Source: Rhizobium sp. L51/94
GTDB taxonomy: Bacteria > Pseudomonadota > Alphaproteobacteria > Rhizobiales > Rhizobiaceae
Length of the DNA: 64,000 bases
Assembly (NCBI RefSeq): GCF_019355555.1
Contig: NZ_CP072141.1
Coordinates: 3,156,001-3,220,000, forward strand
Direction: 5' to 3'
Part shown: positions 53,525-62,361 of the stretch, piece after piece
How positions within the stretch are numbered: the stretch's first letter is position 1
Layout of the letters: every line of letters begins with the position of its first letter
Notes under the pieces: generated by a model
The model's input: the letters and a program-made list of their open reading frames with translations, nothing else
What the model was told of the DNA's origin: nothing
The model's database searches: none
Made by a program: the position numbers and the translations under genes

Positions 53525-54931
53525 TCAGTCAGCCAACTCGTCGCGCCCTTCCGCCTTCACCAGCAGATAAAGCCGGACGCACAGCATCGTTGCTGCTGCG
53601 GCGAGACCTAGAAGGAAGCCGAGCCAGATACCTATGCCGCCGAGGCCGAGTGGGAAGGCCAGCACCCATGCTAGCAGGAAGCCGATAGGCCAGTAGGCGA
53701 CCAGCGCGATGATCATCGGCACCCGCGCGTCCTTCAGACCGCGCAAGAGGCCGCTGGCGATGGCCTGCAAACCATCCACCAGCTGGAAAATTCCGGCAAC
53801 GACGATCAGCGGCGCGGCATAGGCGAGCACCTGCGGCGCCTCGGCAGAGGTCACATCGAGGAACCAGCTGCCGAAATATTCAGGCATCGTGGCAAACAGG
53901 ATGCCGCCAATGACGGACAGCGTCGAGGAGATGATGAGCACGGTGATGGCGGCCCGCACGAGTGCGGTGCGGTCGCCACGGCCATGGGCAACACCGATCA
54001 GCACGGTGGCCGCCTGCGAAAGCCCGAGCGGGATCATGAAGGCGATCGATGCCCATTGCAGCGCAATGCCGTGGGCGGCAAGCTCGATGGTGCCGATCCT
54101 GCCGATCAGCAACGAGGCTGCGGTAAACAGGCTGACTTCGGCAAGGATGGTAATGCTGATGGGCAGGCCGAGCCGGACGACGTCCCACAAGGCATGCCAG
54201 TCCGGCCGCCAGAGGCGAACGAAAATCTCATAGCGGCGTGTCTCGGCAATGCTCTGCACATAGCCGACGATGAACAGGAAGCCAGCCGTCTGCACCGCAA
54301 GCGCCACATAGGCGGCACCCCGCAGACCCATGGCAGGCAGGCCGAAATGGCCGAGCACCAGCCCGTAGGCCAGCAGCGCATTCATGGCGAGCATGGCGAT
54401 GGTGACGTATAGCACGATACTCGCCCGCCCGATGGCGCTGACCAGCGAGCGGATCACATTGTAGAGCGACGCCGGCAGCAGCGCGAAGTGGCCGATCTCG
54501 ATATAGCCTGCGGCAAGTCTGGCGACATCCGGCTTCTGCCCGGCGGCAAGCAGAATGTCCTCGGCGTAGTAAAACGCCGGCTGCATGATCAGCCAGTAGG
54601 CAACGGCCACCCACAGCCCCATCCGCAGAGAGCGGCGAACGCTGATGACGTCGTCGCGCCCATAGGCCTGCGCCACCATCGGAATGACGGCGATGGAAAA
54701 GCCGGAGCCGAAGATCAGGATGGTGAACAGGAACTGGCCCGAAAGCACCATGGCGGCCAGTTGCTCGGCCCCGAGCCTGCCGACGATCATCACATCCGTC
54801 GTGTTTATACCGAGCTGCGCCAGCTGTGCGCCGATCAGCGGCACGCCAAGCATGATTGCAGCGCGGAAATGCGCTGGCCAGGAATTGTCGTCGTTATGCG
54901 CAAAACGCTGCGCAAGCAAAGGCGTATCCAT
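53525..54931 (-). CDS. MATE-family multidrug efflux protein (NorM-like)
   Basis: 468 residues starting MDTPLLAQRFAHNDDNSWPA, then 12 membrane helices in two MatE repeats (MLGVPLIGAQLAQLGINTTD, VMIVGRLGAEQLAAMVLS; LGLPISITILAEVSLFTAAS, LLIGRIGTIELAAHGIALQW). Acts as an Na+ or H+ antiporter exporting cationic drugs. No adjacent regulator on its strand. Starts further upstream would add a basic segment without support. Confidence 0.92.
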   Translation of the reverse strand: MDTPLLAQRFAHNDDNSWPAHFRAAIMLGVPLIGAQLAQLGINTTDVMIVGRLGAEQLAAMVLSGQFLFTILIFGSGFSIAVIPMVAQAYGRDDVISVRRSLRMGLWVAVAYWLIMQPAFYYAEDILLAAGQKPDVARLAAGYIEIGHFALLPASLYNVIRSLVSAIGRASIVLYVTIAMLAMNALLAYGLVLGHFGLPAMGLRGAAYVALAVQTAGFLFIVGYVQSIAETRRYEIFVRLWRPDWHALWDVVRLGLPISITILAEVSLFTAASLLIGRIGTIELAAHGIALQWASIAFMIPLGLSQAATVLIGVAHGRGDRTALVRAAITVLIISSTLSVIGGILFATMPEYFGSWFLDVTSAEAPQVLAYAAPLIVVAGIFQLVDGLQAIASGLLRGLKDARVPMIIALVAYWPIGFLLAWVLAFPLGLGGIGIWLGFLLGLAAAATMLCVRLYLLVKAEGRDELAD

Positions 54932-55077
54932 GTCGAAAGTCTCGTCGTTCGCTGCGCCGGTCGACCGGATGGGTCGCAAGCGTTTCGGGCGCTGGTAGCG
55001 CAAATAGGCTTTATAAGCCAGTCGCGAGAGCAATTTTGACGAAGAATGCGGCAGATTCCATGAGGAATGACTAAGCC

Positions 55078-56316
55078 TTAGGCATTTTCTTCAATGTCTC
55101 GCGCTTTCGAGCGCACCCTGACCACAAAGACCACAAGCGCCACCAGCAGGAAGACCGATGCCATCGCATAGGGAGCCCCGGCAAAGACGATGGGTGCGCT
55201 GGGCCCGGTGAACCAACCGAACAACTGGGTGAAGATCAGCGGTCCGATGATCGTCGTCAGACTGGAAAGGCTGCTCATGGCACCCTGCAACTCGCCCTGC
55301 GCCGAGGCCGGCACCGAGGCTGAGGCAATGCTGCGCAGCGGCGCATCCGCCACGCTTTCCAACGCTGTCGCAACGATGACCGCATAGACCATCCACCCCT
55401 CCCAGGCGAAGGCATAGCCGGCAAGACCAGCGGTACAGAAGGCAAGGCCGACCAGCGCCGTCCGCCATTCGCCGAGGACGGGCACCAGGCGCGGCATGAC
55501 GAAGCCCATGACGACGGCGCTGCCGATGCCGAACACGCCGAGCGAAAGACCGATCTGCCGTTCGTTCCAGCCGTACCGGTCGGCGCTGACGAAAGGCCAG
55601 ACGGCGGGATAGACGGTGTGAGCCAGCCAGTAGAGAAAAAACACCAGACCGATCCAGCCGATACCGGGATAGCTGCGCATCTGCTTCAGCGCACCGAAAG
55701 GGTTGGCCCGCGAGAGGTCGAACCGGCGGCGGTTCTTCGCCTCCAGCGTCTCCGGCAACATGAAGCAGGCGAGCACGAAGTTGACCAGCGACACGAATGC
55801 AGCGCCGAAAAACGGCACGCGCGCACCGAACCCGCCGAGAAAACCGCCGATGATCGGCCCGAGCACGAAACCCACGCCGAAAGCGATGCCGATCAGCCCG
55901 AAATTTTTCGAGCGGTTCTGGTCATCGCTGACATCGGCGATGTAGGCCGAGCATGTGGCGATGCTGGCACCGCTGATGCCGGCCAGGATTCGGCCGACGA
56001 ACAGCATCCAGTAACTTGTCGCCAGCGCGCAGATCAGGTTGTCGATGGCAAAGGTCAGTACCGACGCCAAAAGGACGGGCCGGCGCCCGAACCGATCCGA
56101 GAGATTGCCGATAAGCGGGGCAAACAGGAACTGCATGCCGGCATAGGCGAGCAGCAGCCATCCCCCTTCCACCGCAGCCTCGCTGATCGAGGCCCCCGTC
56201 AATTCCTCGAGATAGGCCGGCAGCACCGGCATGATGATGGCTATGCCGATGATGTCGAGGAGCAGGATGACAAAAACGAGGAAGAGGCCGCGGCGGGCAA
56301 ATGTCGGATCGATCAT
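55078..56316 (-). CDS. Tet-type MFS drug/proton antiporter
   Basis: 412 residues with 12 predicted helices. It follows the TetA (TCR) pattern: LFLVFVILLLDIIGIAIIMP, VLPAYLEELTG, then motif A LIGNLSDRFGRRPVLLASVL, LYWLAHTVYPAVWPFVS, and PASAQGELQGAMSSLSSLT. The first helix region with the Asp in LLDIIGIAIIMPVLP is typical of tetracycline exporters, though substrate cannot be assigned. No TetR gene beside it. ATG 56316 is chosen because the family's N-terminus aligns there; the ribosome binding site is weak. Confidence 0.9.
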   Translation of the reverse strand: MIDPTFARRGLFLVFVILLLDIIGIAIIMPVLPAYLEELTGASISEAAVEGGWLLLAYAGMQFLFAPLIGNLSDRFGRRPVLLASVLTFAIDNLICALATSYWMLFVGRILAGISGASIATCSAYIADVSDDQNRSKNFGLIGIAFGVGFVLGPIIGGFLGGFGARVPFFGAAFVSLVNFVLACFMLPETLEAKNRRRFDLSRANPFGALKQMRSYPGIGWIGLVFFLYWLAHTVYPAVWPFVSADRYGWNERQIGLSLGVFGIGSAVVMGFVMPRLVPVLGEWRTALVGLAFCTAGLAGYAFAWEGWMVYAVIVATALESVADAPLRSIASASVPASAQGELQGAMSSLSSLTTIIGPLIFTQLFGWFTGPSAPIVFAGAPYAMASVFLLVALVVFVVRVRSKARDIEENA

Positions 56317-56486
56317 GAAAGGCGCCTGTATTGATACGCCCGGGCGTCTGAAGAGACAGAACGGGAACGCAAAACCGCAGTACTTGTGAGCGCTATCGTA
56401 GCGCAGAAACAATGGGTGAACAGATCAAATTTATTGATCGATAAATCGCTAAAATTCGTTCCAGACCAGAACATTAGATATTGATT

Positions 56487-57398
56487 TCACGGCTGCACGG
56501 CCCGTTTCTGGTCGGCCTTCAGAAAATCCACGAACGCGCGCAGCGGCCCGGGCATGTGGCGGCGGCTGGCATAGTAGAGAAACGGTCCGGGAAAACGGCT
56601 GACCCATTCGTCGAGAATAAGGACCAGCTCTCCCGTTGCGACGGCTGGCGCGACAATCTCCTCGAAGCAGCGCAGCACGCCCAGTCCGCGCACGGCGGCA
56701 CCGACCTCGATCTCGAGCGAATCGGTGATCAGCGAGGCCGGCGGCGACAGGACGAGGCTCTCCTCGCCTCGCTCGAATTCCCAAAGTCCCACCGAACGGC
56801 TGACGAAGCGGTGTCGGATGCAGCGGTGCTCGAGCAGGTCGCTCGGATGTTGCGGCGTACCATTGGCTTCGAGATAGGCCGGAGACGCGGCGGTCACATA
56901 ACGCTGCTCGCGCGGCCCGAGCGGTACCGCGATCATGTCCTGTTCCAGCCGCTCGCCATAGCGCACACCGGCGTCGAAGCCGGCGGCCATCACGTCGATG
57001 AAGCTATCGTCGGCCGCCACCTCCAGCCGGATATCCGGATAGAGCGCCATGAAACGACCAAGCAGCCCGGGCATGATATAACGGGCAACGATGGAGGGGA
57101 TGTTCAGCTTCAACGTGCCGGCCGGGTTATCGTCGGAACTGTTGATCTGGTCGAGAGCGGCAGCAACGTCGCTGAACGCCGGCGCCAGCCGCTCCATTAG
57201 CCGCTCACCGGCTTCCGTCGGTGTAACGCTGCGGGTGGTACGGTTCAACAGCCGCAGGCCGAGCTTTTCCTCCAGCCGGCGCACTGCCTCGCTAAGCGCC
57301 GAAGGCGAGACGTTGCGCTTGCGGGCGGCGGCGCGAAAACTGCGCTCTCGGGCAACGGCATGGAAGGCGGCGAGGTCGCCGAGCGGCAGGTCGTCCAT
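56487..57398 (-). CDS. LysR-type transcriptional regulator
   Basis: 303 residues. HTH: LAAFHAVARERSFRAAARKR then NVSPSALSEAVRRLEEKLGL; effector domain: LEVAADDSFIDVMAAGFDAG, AVPLGPREQRYVTAASPAYL. Divergently arranged with the aldo/keto reductase at 57513-58517 (114 bp between starts), its likely target. It is a paralogue of the LysR at 18008-18901, which also faces an aldo/keto reductase. Confidence 0.93.
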   Translation of the reverse strand: MDDLPLGDLAAFHAVARERSFRAAARKRNVSPSALSEAVRRLEEKLGLRLLNRTTRSVTPTEAGERLMERLAPAFSDVAAALDQINSSDDNPAGTLKLNIPSIVARYIMPGLLGRFMALYPDIRLEVAADDSFIDVMAAGFDAGVRYGERLEQDMIAVPLGPREQRYVTAASPAYLEANGTPQHPSDLLEHRCIRHRFVSRSVGLWEFERGEESLVLSPPASLITDSLEIEVGAAVRGLGVLRCFEEIVAPAVATGELVLILDEWVSRFPGPFLYYASRRHMPGPLRAFVDFLKADQKRAVQP

Positions 57399-57512
57399 TG
57401 TGCAAAAATCCGTACGGCCTGTTTCTAAATATACCGATTATCGCACAACGCGGGACGGAGTAAACGTCTTTCGAAGACTTCAGACGGAAGTCCGCCATCA
57501 AGGAGAATGAGC

Positions 57513-58517
57513 ATGGAAAAGGTTCGTCTGGGCACCACCGGCCCGCAGGTATCGTCAATCGGCCTCGGCTGCATGGGCATGTCCGGCATGTACGGTCCAT
57601 CGGACCGGGCAGAAAGCATCGCCACCATCCACGCGGCTCTCGATGCAGGCGTCAACCTGCTCGACACCGGCGACTTCTACGGCATGGGCCACAACGAGTT
57701 GCTGATCGGCGAAGCCATCAAGGACCGCAGTCGCGACGACTTCCTGCTCAGCGTCAAGTTCGGTGCGCTCCGCGATCCCGCCGGCGGCTGGAGCGGCTAT
57801 GACTGCCGGCCTGCGGCAATCAAGAACTTCGTCGCCTACACGCTGCAACGGCTCGGCGTCGATCACATAGACATCTACCGCCCTGCGCGGCTCGATCCGA
57901 ACGTGCCAATCGAAGAGACGGTCGGCGCCATCGCCGACCTCATCAAGGCGGGATATGTCAGGCATATCGGCCTTTCGGAAGTCGGTGCCGATACCATCCG
58001 CCGGGCCGCAGCCGTGCACGAGATCGTCGACCTGCAGATCGAGTATTCGCTGATCTCGCGCGGCATCGAGGAGAAGATCCTGCCAACGTGCCGCGATCTC
58101 GGCATTGCCATCACCGCCTACGGCGTCCTGTCCAGGGGCCTGATCAGCGGCCACTGGCAAAAGGATGGCGGCAAGTCCATGGGGGATTTCCGCGCCTTCA
58201 GCCCGCGCTTCCAAGAAGGCAATATCGATCAGAACCTCGCACTGGTAGAGGCGCTTCGCACGGTTGCGAAAGCCCGGAATGCCTCGGTGGCGCAGATTGC
58301 CATTGCCTGGGTGGCGGCCAAAGGCGCGGACATCATCCCCCTCGTCGGTGCCCGCCGTCGCGACCGTCTGAGCGAGGCGCTCGGCTCGCAGGCCGTGCAT
58401 CTTTCCGCCGACGATCTGGCCGACATCGAGACAGCCGTCCCGAAAGATGCTGCCGCCGGCGACCGTTACCCGACCGCAATGCTGGCCCACATGGACAGCG
58501 AAAAGAGCCAGCGCTGA
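57513..58517 (+). CDS. Aldo/keto reductase, subfamily lacking the catalytic histidine
   Basis: 334 residues from ATG 57513, with AAGGAG seven bases upstream (ATG 57507 would overlap it). Barrel motifs: SSIGLGCMGMSGMYGPSD, NLLDTGDFYGMGHNELLIGE (Asp and Tyr of the tetrad), LLSVKFG (Lys), QRLGVDHIDIYRPARLDPNV. In the last segment the usual His of the tetrad (IDxYxxH) is replaced by Pro/Ala, a known subfamily feature. IPLVGARRRDRLSEAL binds NADP. Likely controlled by the divergent LysR. Substrate unknown. Confidence 0.9.
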   Translation: MEKVRLGTTGPQVSSIGLGCMGMSGMYGPSDRAESIATIHAALDAGVNLLDTGDFYGMGHNELLIGEAIKDRSRDDFLLSVKFGALRDPAGGWSGYDCRPAAIKNFVAYTLQRLGVDHIDIYRPARLDPNVPIEETVGAIADLIKAGYVRHIGLSEVGADTIRRAAAVHEIVDLQIEYSLISRGIEEKILPTCRDLGIAITAYGVLSRGLISGHWQKDGGKSMGDFRAFSPRFQEGNIDQNLALVEALRTVAKARNASVAQIAIAWVAAKGADIIPLVGARRRDRLSEALGSQAVHLSADDLADIETAVPKDAAAGDRYPTAMLAHMDSEKSQR

Positions 58518-58614
58518 ATTCACCAATGCGCTGGTCAGCTTCAAACAAGACTGAATTGGCAATGAGACAACGGGGCAGAAACTACGATTACCGCGTCTCT
58601 TGAAAGCCGATTTT

Positions 58615-60426
58615 ATGAACCAGTACGTCGTGCCTTTGTCTCCCGAGCCGTCAGCCCTGCCCGCCATCCTCGGCCGAACGGCGGAATTGCTGGGCGCGGC
58701 AGACTATCATGGTGCCATTGCCCTCCTGCAGTCGGAGCACAGGCTCGTCACCGGCGAACCTGTCGCCTGCAATACGCTCGCCTATCTCCTGATCCAGGTC
58801 GACAGGCCATTGGAAGCCGTTTCCTGGTTCGAAGCATCGCTGCGCATCCGACCGGACGATATTCAGGCGCTGAACGGCCTGGCGATCGCACTGCGATCGA
58901 CGGGCGATGCGGCAGGTGCCTTGCAATGCTACGACAGGCTCGTGACCTTGCGGCCGGACGATGCTGTCTGCTGGTACAACCGCGGCGAGTTGCAGGCAGA
59001 AGGCCGGCGTCTGCAGGAAGCCCTCTCCAGTCTCGACCGGTCGATTGCCCTGAAAAACGATCATGCCCCGGCCTTCGTGAAGCGCAGCCATGTGCTGGAA
59101 TCGCTGGGCGACCTGCCGGCGGCGATCGATGCCGCTGCCCGAGCCTGCACGCTTCAGCCGGCCGACGTCTCGTCGTGGTCGTTGCTCGGCGATCTCCTGC
59201 AGAAAGCAGGCAACCTCGGCCAGGCGATTGCTGCCTATGGACGCGCCCTGACGCTCTCGCCCGATGATATCTCATGCATGACGAACCTCGGTGTAGCCCT
59301 GAAAGCTGCGGGAAAGATGGACGAAGCGCTGCTGGCCGCTCGTGCCGTGCTGGCACTCGAACCCGGCAACCAGGACGCGCTGCTTCTCTGCGGCAACGCC
59401 GAACTGCATCTCGGCAACGCCGATGCCGCAAGGACGAGCTTTCTTGCCGCCGCCAAGGCCGGCGTGGCCTGCAGCTATCCGGCATCGCAACAGCCGGCAG
59501 CTTTCCGGGCGCTGATGCTGTTCTCACCCTTTGCTGGCAATACACCCTACGAAGATCTCATCCGGAATGTCCGCTTCGATACGGACCTCGTGATCGTGCT
59601 GGAGAACCATTACTACGATGTCGCGGCACTCGCCAAAAGTGCCGACGTCGTCGTCAACCTCATCTCCGATGCCGACCTCGGCCTCGACATGATCGGCGCT
59701 CTCGGTGAACTCGTCGCGTCGCTGCGCAAACCGGTAATCAATCATCCGGCGCTGATCGTCGGAACCGACCGCCAGACAATCTCGCGGCGCCTGGTCGCCG
59801 TCCGCGATACCGTCGTGCCCGCTACCAGCCGTATCGGCGCGGCCGAACTCCTGCGCCGCCTTGCCGATGGTGAGAGCCACGCCTTTCCGCTGATCGTGCG
59901 CCATGCCGGCACGCATGGTGGCGAGATGATGGAAGTTGTGGCCAGCCGGCAAGAATTGCGGACTTTTGCCGAGCAAGCCGGCGATCAGCCGCTCTATCTC
60001 ACAGACTTCGTAGACTATCGCTCGCAGGACGGTTTCTTTCGAAAATACCGGCTGATTTTCGTCGGCGACGAGATCTTTCCCTACCATCTGGCGATCGGCG
60101 AAAGCTGGAAAGTCCATCATATCTCGACACGCATGACGGAACTCGAATGGATGCGCCGGGAGGAACAAGCTTTCCTGGAAAAGCCGACGCATGTCTTCGG
60201 CCCATCCGCCATGGCAGCCCTCGAGACCATCAGGCGCATCGTCAATCTCGATTATTTCGGCATCGACTGCTCCATCGATGCAAGTGGCAAGGTCGTGGTC
60301 TTCGAGGTCAACGCCACCATGCTGGTCCATCTCCACAATGAAGGCTTCGAATACAAGACGCCGCATGTCATGAAGATCAAAGCGGCTTTCGAACGGCTCC
60401 TGGAGAAGCGGGCGTCCGCCGTTTGA
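58615..60426 (+). CDS. TPR-repeat protein with C-terminal ATP-grasp-like domain
   Basis: 603 residues from ATG 58615 (MNQYVVPLSPEPSALPAILG); TTG 58600 is possible. Residues about 30-285 hold seven or so TPR units (ALNGLAIALRSTGDAAGALQ, WYNRGELQAEGRRLQEALSS, LLGDLLQKAGNLGQAIAAYG). After a linker (LMLFSPFAGNTPYEDLIRNV) the C-terminus looks ATP-grasp-like: FPLIVRHAGTHGGEMMEVV, YRLIFVGDEIFPYHLAIGES and FGIDCSIDASGKVVVFEVNA with the metal-binding E-N pair. Such enzymes ligate carboxylates to amines or thiols. No biosynthetic partner genes are adjacent; substrate unknown. Confidence 0.72.
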   Translation: MNQYVVPLSPEPSALPAILGRTAELLGAADYHGAIALLQSEHRLVTGEPVACNTLAYLLIQVDRPLEAVSWFEASLRIRPDDIQALNGLAIALRSTGDAAGALQCYDRLVTLRPDDAVCWYNRGELQAEGRRLQEALSSLDRSIALKNDHAPAFVKRSHVLESLGDLPAAIDAAARACTLQPADVSSWSLLGDLLQKAGNLGQAIAAYGRALTLSPDDISCMTNLGVALKAAGKMDEALLAARAVLALEPGNQDALLLCGNAELHLGNADAARTSFLAAAKAGVACSYPASQQPAAFRALMLFSPFAGNTPYEDLIRNVRFDTDLVIVLENHYYDVAALAKSADVVVNLISDADLGLDMIGALGELVASLRKPVINHPALIVGTDRQTISRRLVAVRDTVVPATSRIGAAELLRRLADGESHAFPLIVRHAGTHGGEMMEVVASRQELRTFAEQAGDQPLYLTDFVDYRSQDGFFRKYRLIFVGDEIFPYHLAIGESWKVHHISTRMTELEWMRREEQAFLEKPTHVFGPSAMAALETIRRIVNLDYFGIDCSIDASGKVVVFEVNATMLVHLHNEGFEYKTPHVMKIKAAFERLLEKRASAV

Positions 60427-60453
60427 AGGTCTCTCAGGCTATTCTGGCGGCGT

Positions 60454-61302
60454 TCAGGTCGAATTTCCCTCGCGAGCATGTTGACGCTCTGCGGCAAGCA
60501 CGCGGATGCGGCCGGCGATATCTGGGTCGACTGGATTGTAGATGAACAGGCTGAGATCGGGCCGGCCATCGACGGCGAAGGCGGAGTATTCCAGTTCAAC
60601 CAGGCCGAGGATAGGATGCTGGATCCGCTTCAGGCCATCGCCGTGGATCTTGACGTCGTTTTCCCGCCATAGCGCCGTGAATTCGGGGCTGGCCTGACAC
60701 AGTTCCTCGACAAGATCTGCAACCTCGGACACTGCGCCTGCCCGCGCCACATCGGCCCTGAAGGCGCTGACGACGACGCGCGCGACACTTTCCCAGTCGT
60801 GCTGCTTGCCCTTGATGGCTGGGTTGCAGAACATCAGGCGCAGGATATTGCGCTGCTCGGCCGGAAGTGCGCCGTAGTCCGTCAAAACGACCGCAGAGGC
60901 CTGGTTCCAGGCGACGACATCCCAGGTGGCTGTCTTGATGAACGCAGGACTGGCGTCGAGCGTATCCAGCAGTCGTTGAAGACGGGGAGAGACGCCCTCG
61001 ACCGATTTGTAGCAGACCTCGGGTGGCCGCCCGAGACCAAGCATGAACAGATGCTCGCGTTCCGGCTCTGTCAACATCAGCCCGCTGGCAATCCGGTTCA
61101 GGACGTCGGCAGACGGTGCGCCACCGCGCCCCTGCTCCAGCCATGTGTACCAAGTCGGACTGATGTTGGCGCGCTGGGCGACCTCCTCCCTGCGCAGTCC
61201 GGGCGTCCGCCTGCGTCCCGAGAACCCGAACGCCGCCGGGTCGAGCCGTGTGCGACGATCCTTCAGGAAGGACGCCAGTGAACCTGCGGCATTTGTCGGC
61301 AT
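60454..61302 (-). CDS. XRE-family regulator with MmyB-like ligand-binding domain
   Basis: 282 residues. N-terminal XRE HTH: LRREEVAQRANISPTWYTWL, EQGRGGAPSADVLNRIASGL. The C-terminal MmyB-like domain (PAFIKTATWDVVAWNQASAV, LRLMFCNPAIKGKQHDWESV, HPILGLVELEYSAFAVDG) is a PAS-like fold reported to bind fatty-acid-like ligands. Divergent from an SDR-type gene at 61398, with an imperfect dyad between them that fits an autoregulatory operator. In actinobacteria and proteobacteria such pairs are common. Confidence 0.92.
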   Translation of the reverse strand: MPTNAAGSLASFLKDRRTRLDPAAFGFSGRRRTPGLRREEVAQRANISPTWYTWLEQGRGGAPSADVLNRIASGLMLTEPEREHLFMLGLGRPPEVCYKSVEGVSPRLQRLLDTLDASPAFIKTATWDVVAWNQASAVVLTDYGALPAEQRNILRLMFCNPAIKGKQHDWESVARVVVSAFRADVARAGAVSEVADLVEELCQASPEFTALWRENDVKIHGDGLKRIQHPILGLVELEYSAFAVDGRPDLSLFIYNPVDPDIAGRIRVLAAERQHAREGNST

Positions 61303-61325
61303 AGCGATCCCGTTATAGTTTATAC

Positions 61326-61351
61326 CCTGATAAGGTCACTACTTTAACAGG
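61326..61351. promoter_or_regulatory. Imperfect dyad between divergent MmyB-type regulator and SDR genes
   Basis: CCTGATAAGGT and ACTTTAACAGG are inverted repeats (9 of 11 match) separated by CACT. It lies in the 95-bp divergent promoter region, overlapping where both promoters should be. Candidate binding site of the regulator at 60454-61302. Confidence 0.45.
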
Positions 61352-61397
61352 ATAAGTATGTCGGCGATAGTGATTGCACCCAACAAGGAGGTCTATC

Positions 61398-62285
61398 GTG
61401 CGAATATTTCTGACCGGTGCTACCGGCTTCATTGGTTCGGCCCTGGTGCCCGAACTCCTTAAGGCAGGCCATCAGGTGATCGGCATGACGCGCTCGGATG
61501 CGGGTGCTGCGGCGTTGGCTGCAGCGGGTGTCGAAGTCCACCGTGGAACGCTGGAGGACACCGACAGCCTGCGCAGCGGAGCGGCAAAGGCGGACGGCGT
61601 CATCCACGCTGCATTCGACCACGAGTTCTCGCGATTTGTCGAGAATTGCGCAAAAGACGGACGCGCTATCGAAGCACTGGGATCGGCGCTTGCCGGTTCG
61701 GACCGGCCGCTGGTCATCACATCAGGCACCGGCATCGGTAGCCGCGGCCCTGGCGAGCCTGCCACGGAAGACGTGTTCGATGTCAGCCATCCCAATCCAC
61801 GCATTGCCTCGGAGTTTGCCGGCAACGCGCTTCTGGAACAGGGGATCAACGTCTCGGTGATGCGGTTGCCGCAGGTCCACGACACGTACAAACAAGGCCT
61901 GATAACGCCGCTGCTCGATATAGCGCGGCAGAAAGGCGTCTCGGCCTATGTTGGCGATGGCCGCAATCGCTGGCCTGCCGGCCATCTCCTGGATGTCGCG
62001 CGCCTCTATCGGCTCGCCATCGAAAAGGCCGAACGGGGAGCGCGCTATAACGCTGTTGGCGAGGAAGGCATCGAGAGCCGCGCAATCGCCGAAGCCCTTG
62101 GGCGTGGTCTCAACGTGCCAGTCGTCTCGATCGCACCTGAAAAGGCGTCGGAGCATTTTGGCTGGATGGGCATGTTTGTCGGCATGGACATGCCCGCATC
62201 GAGCGCCCACACTCAGTTAGCGCTCGGCTGGCGCCCAACAGGCCCAACGCTGCTGTCGGACCTCAATGCCATGAAATACGCGTAA
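61398..62285 (+). CDS. NAD-dependent epimerase/dehydratase-type extended SDR
   Basis: 295 residues from GTG 61398 with AAGGAGG eight bases upstream. Rossmann motif MRIFLTGATGFIGSALVPEL (GATGFIG). Later: GVIHAAFDHEFSRFVENCAK, PLVITSGTGIGSRGP, NRWPAGHLLDVARLYRLAIE, ALGWRPTGPTLLSDL. The catalytic YxxxK is replaced by an atypical sequence, as in the SDR_a5-like group, so activity may be redox on small carbonyls or none. Likely repressed by the divergent MmyB-type regulator. Confidence 0.88.
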   Translation: MRIFLTGATGFIGSALVPELLKAGHQVIGMTRSDAGAAALAAAGVEVHRGTLEDTDSLRSGAAKADGVIHAAFDHEFSRFVENCAKDGRAIEALGSALAGSDRPLVITSGTGIGSRGPGEPATEDVFDVSHPNPRIASEFAGNALLEQGINVSVMRLPQVHDTYKQGLITPLLDIARQKGVSAYVGDGRNRWPAGHLLDVARLYRLAIEKAERGARYNAVGEEGIESRAIAEALGRGLNVPVVSIAPEKASEHFGWMGMFVGMDMPASSAHTQLALGWRPTGPTLLSDLNAMKYA

Positions 62286-62293
62286 CAAGCAAA

Positions 62294-62328
62294 AGGCCGG
62301 CGTCGCAGTATCCCTGCAATGCCGGCCT
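62294..62328 (-). terminator. Terminator between convergent genes
   Basis: AGGCCGGC and GCCGGCCT with an inner GCAG/CTGC stem; on the minus strand it is followed by TTTTGC, so it terminates the zinc-peptidase gene and probably also slows transcription from the SDR gene. Confidence 0.75.
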
Positions 62329-62361
62329 CTATCGATACCAAACCGGACAGCGAGCGTTCGC

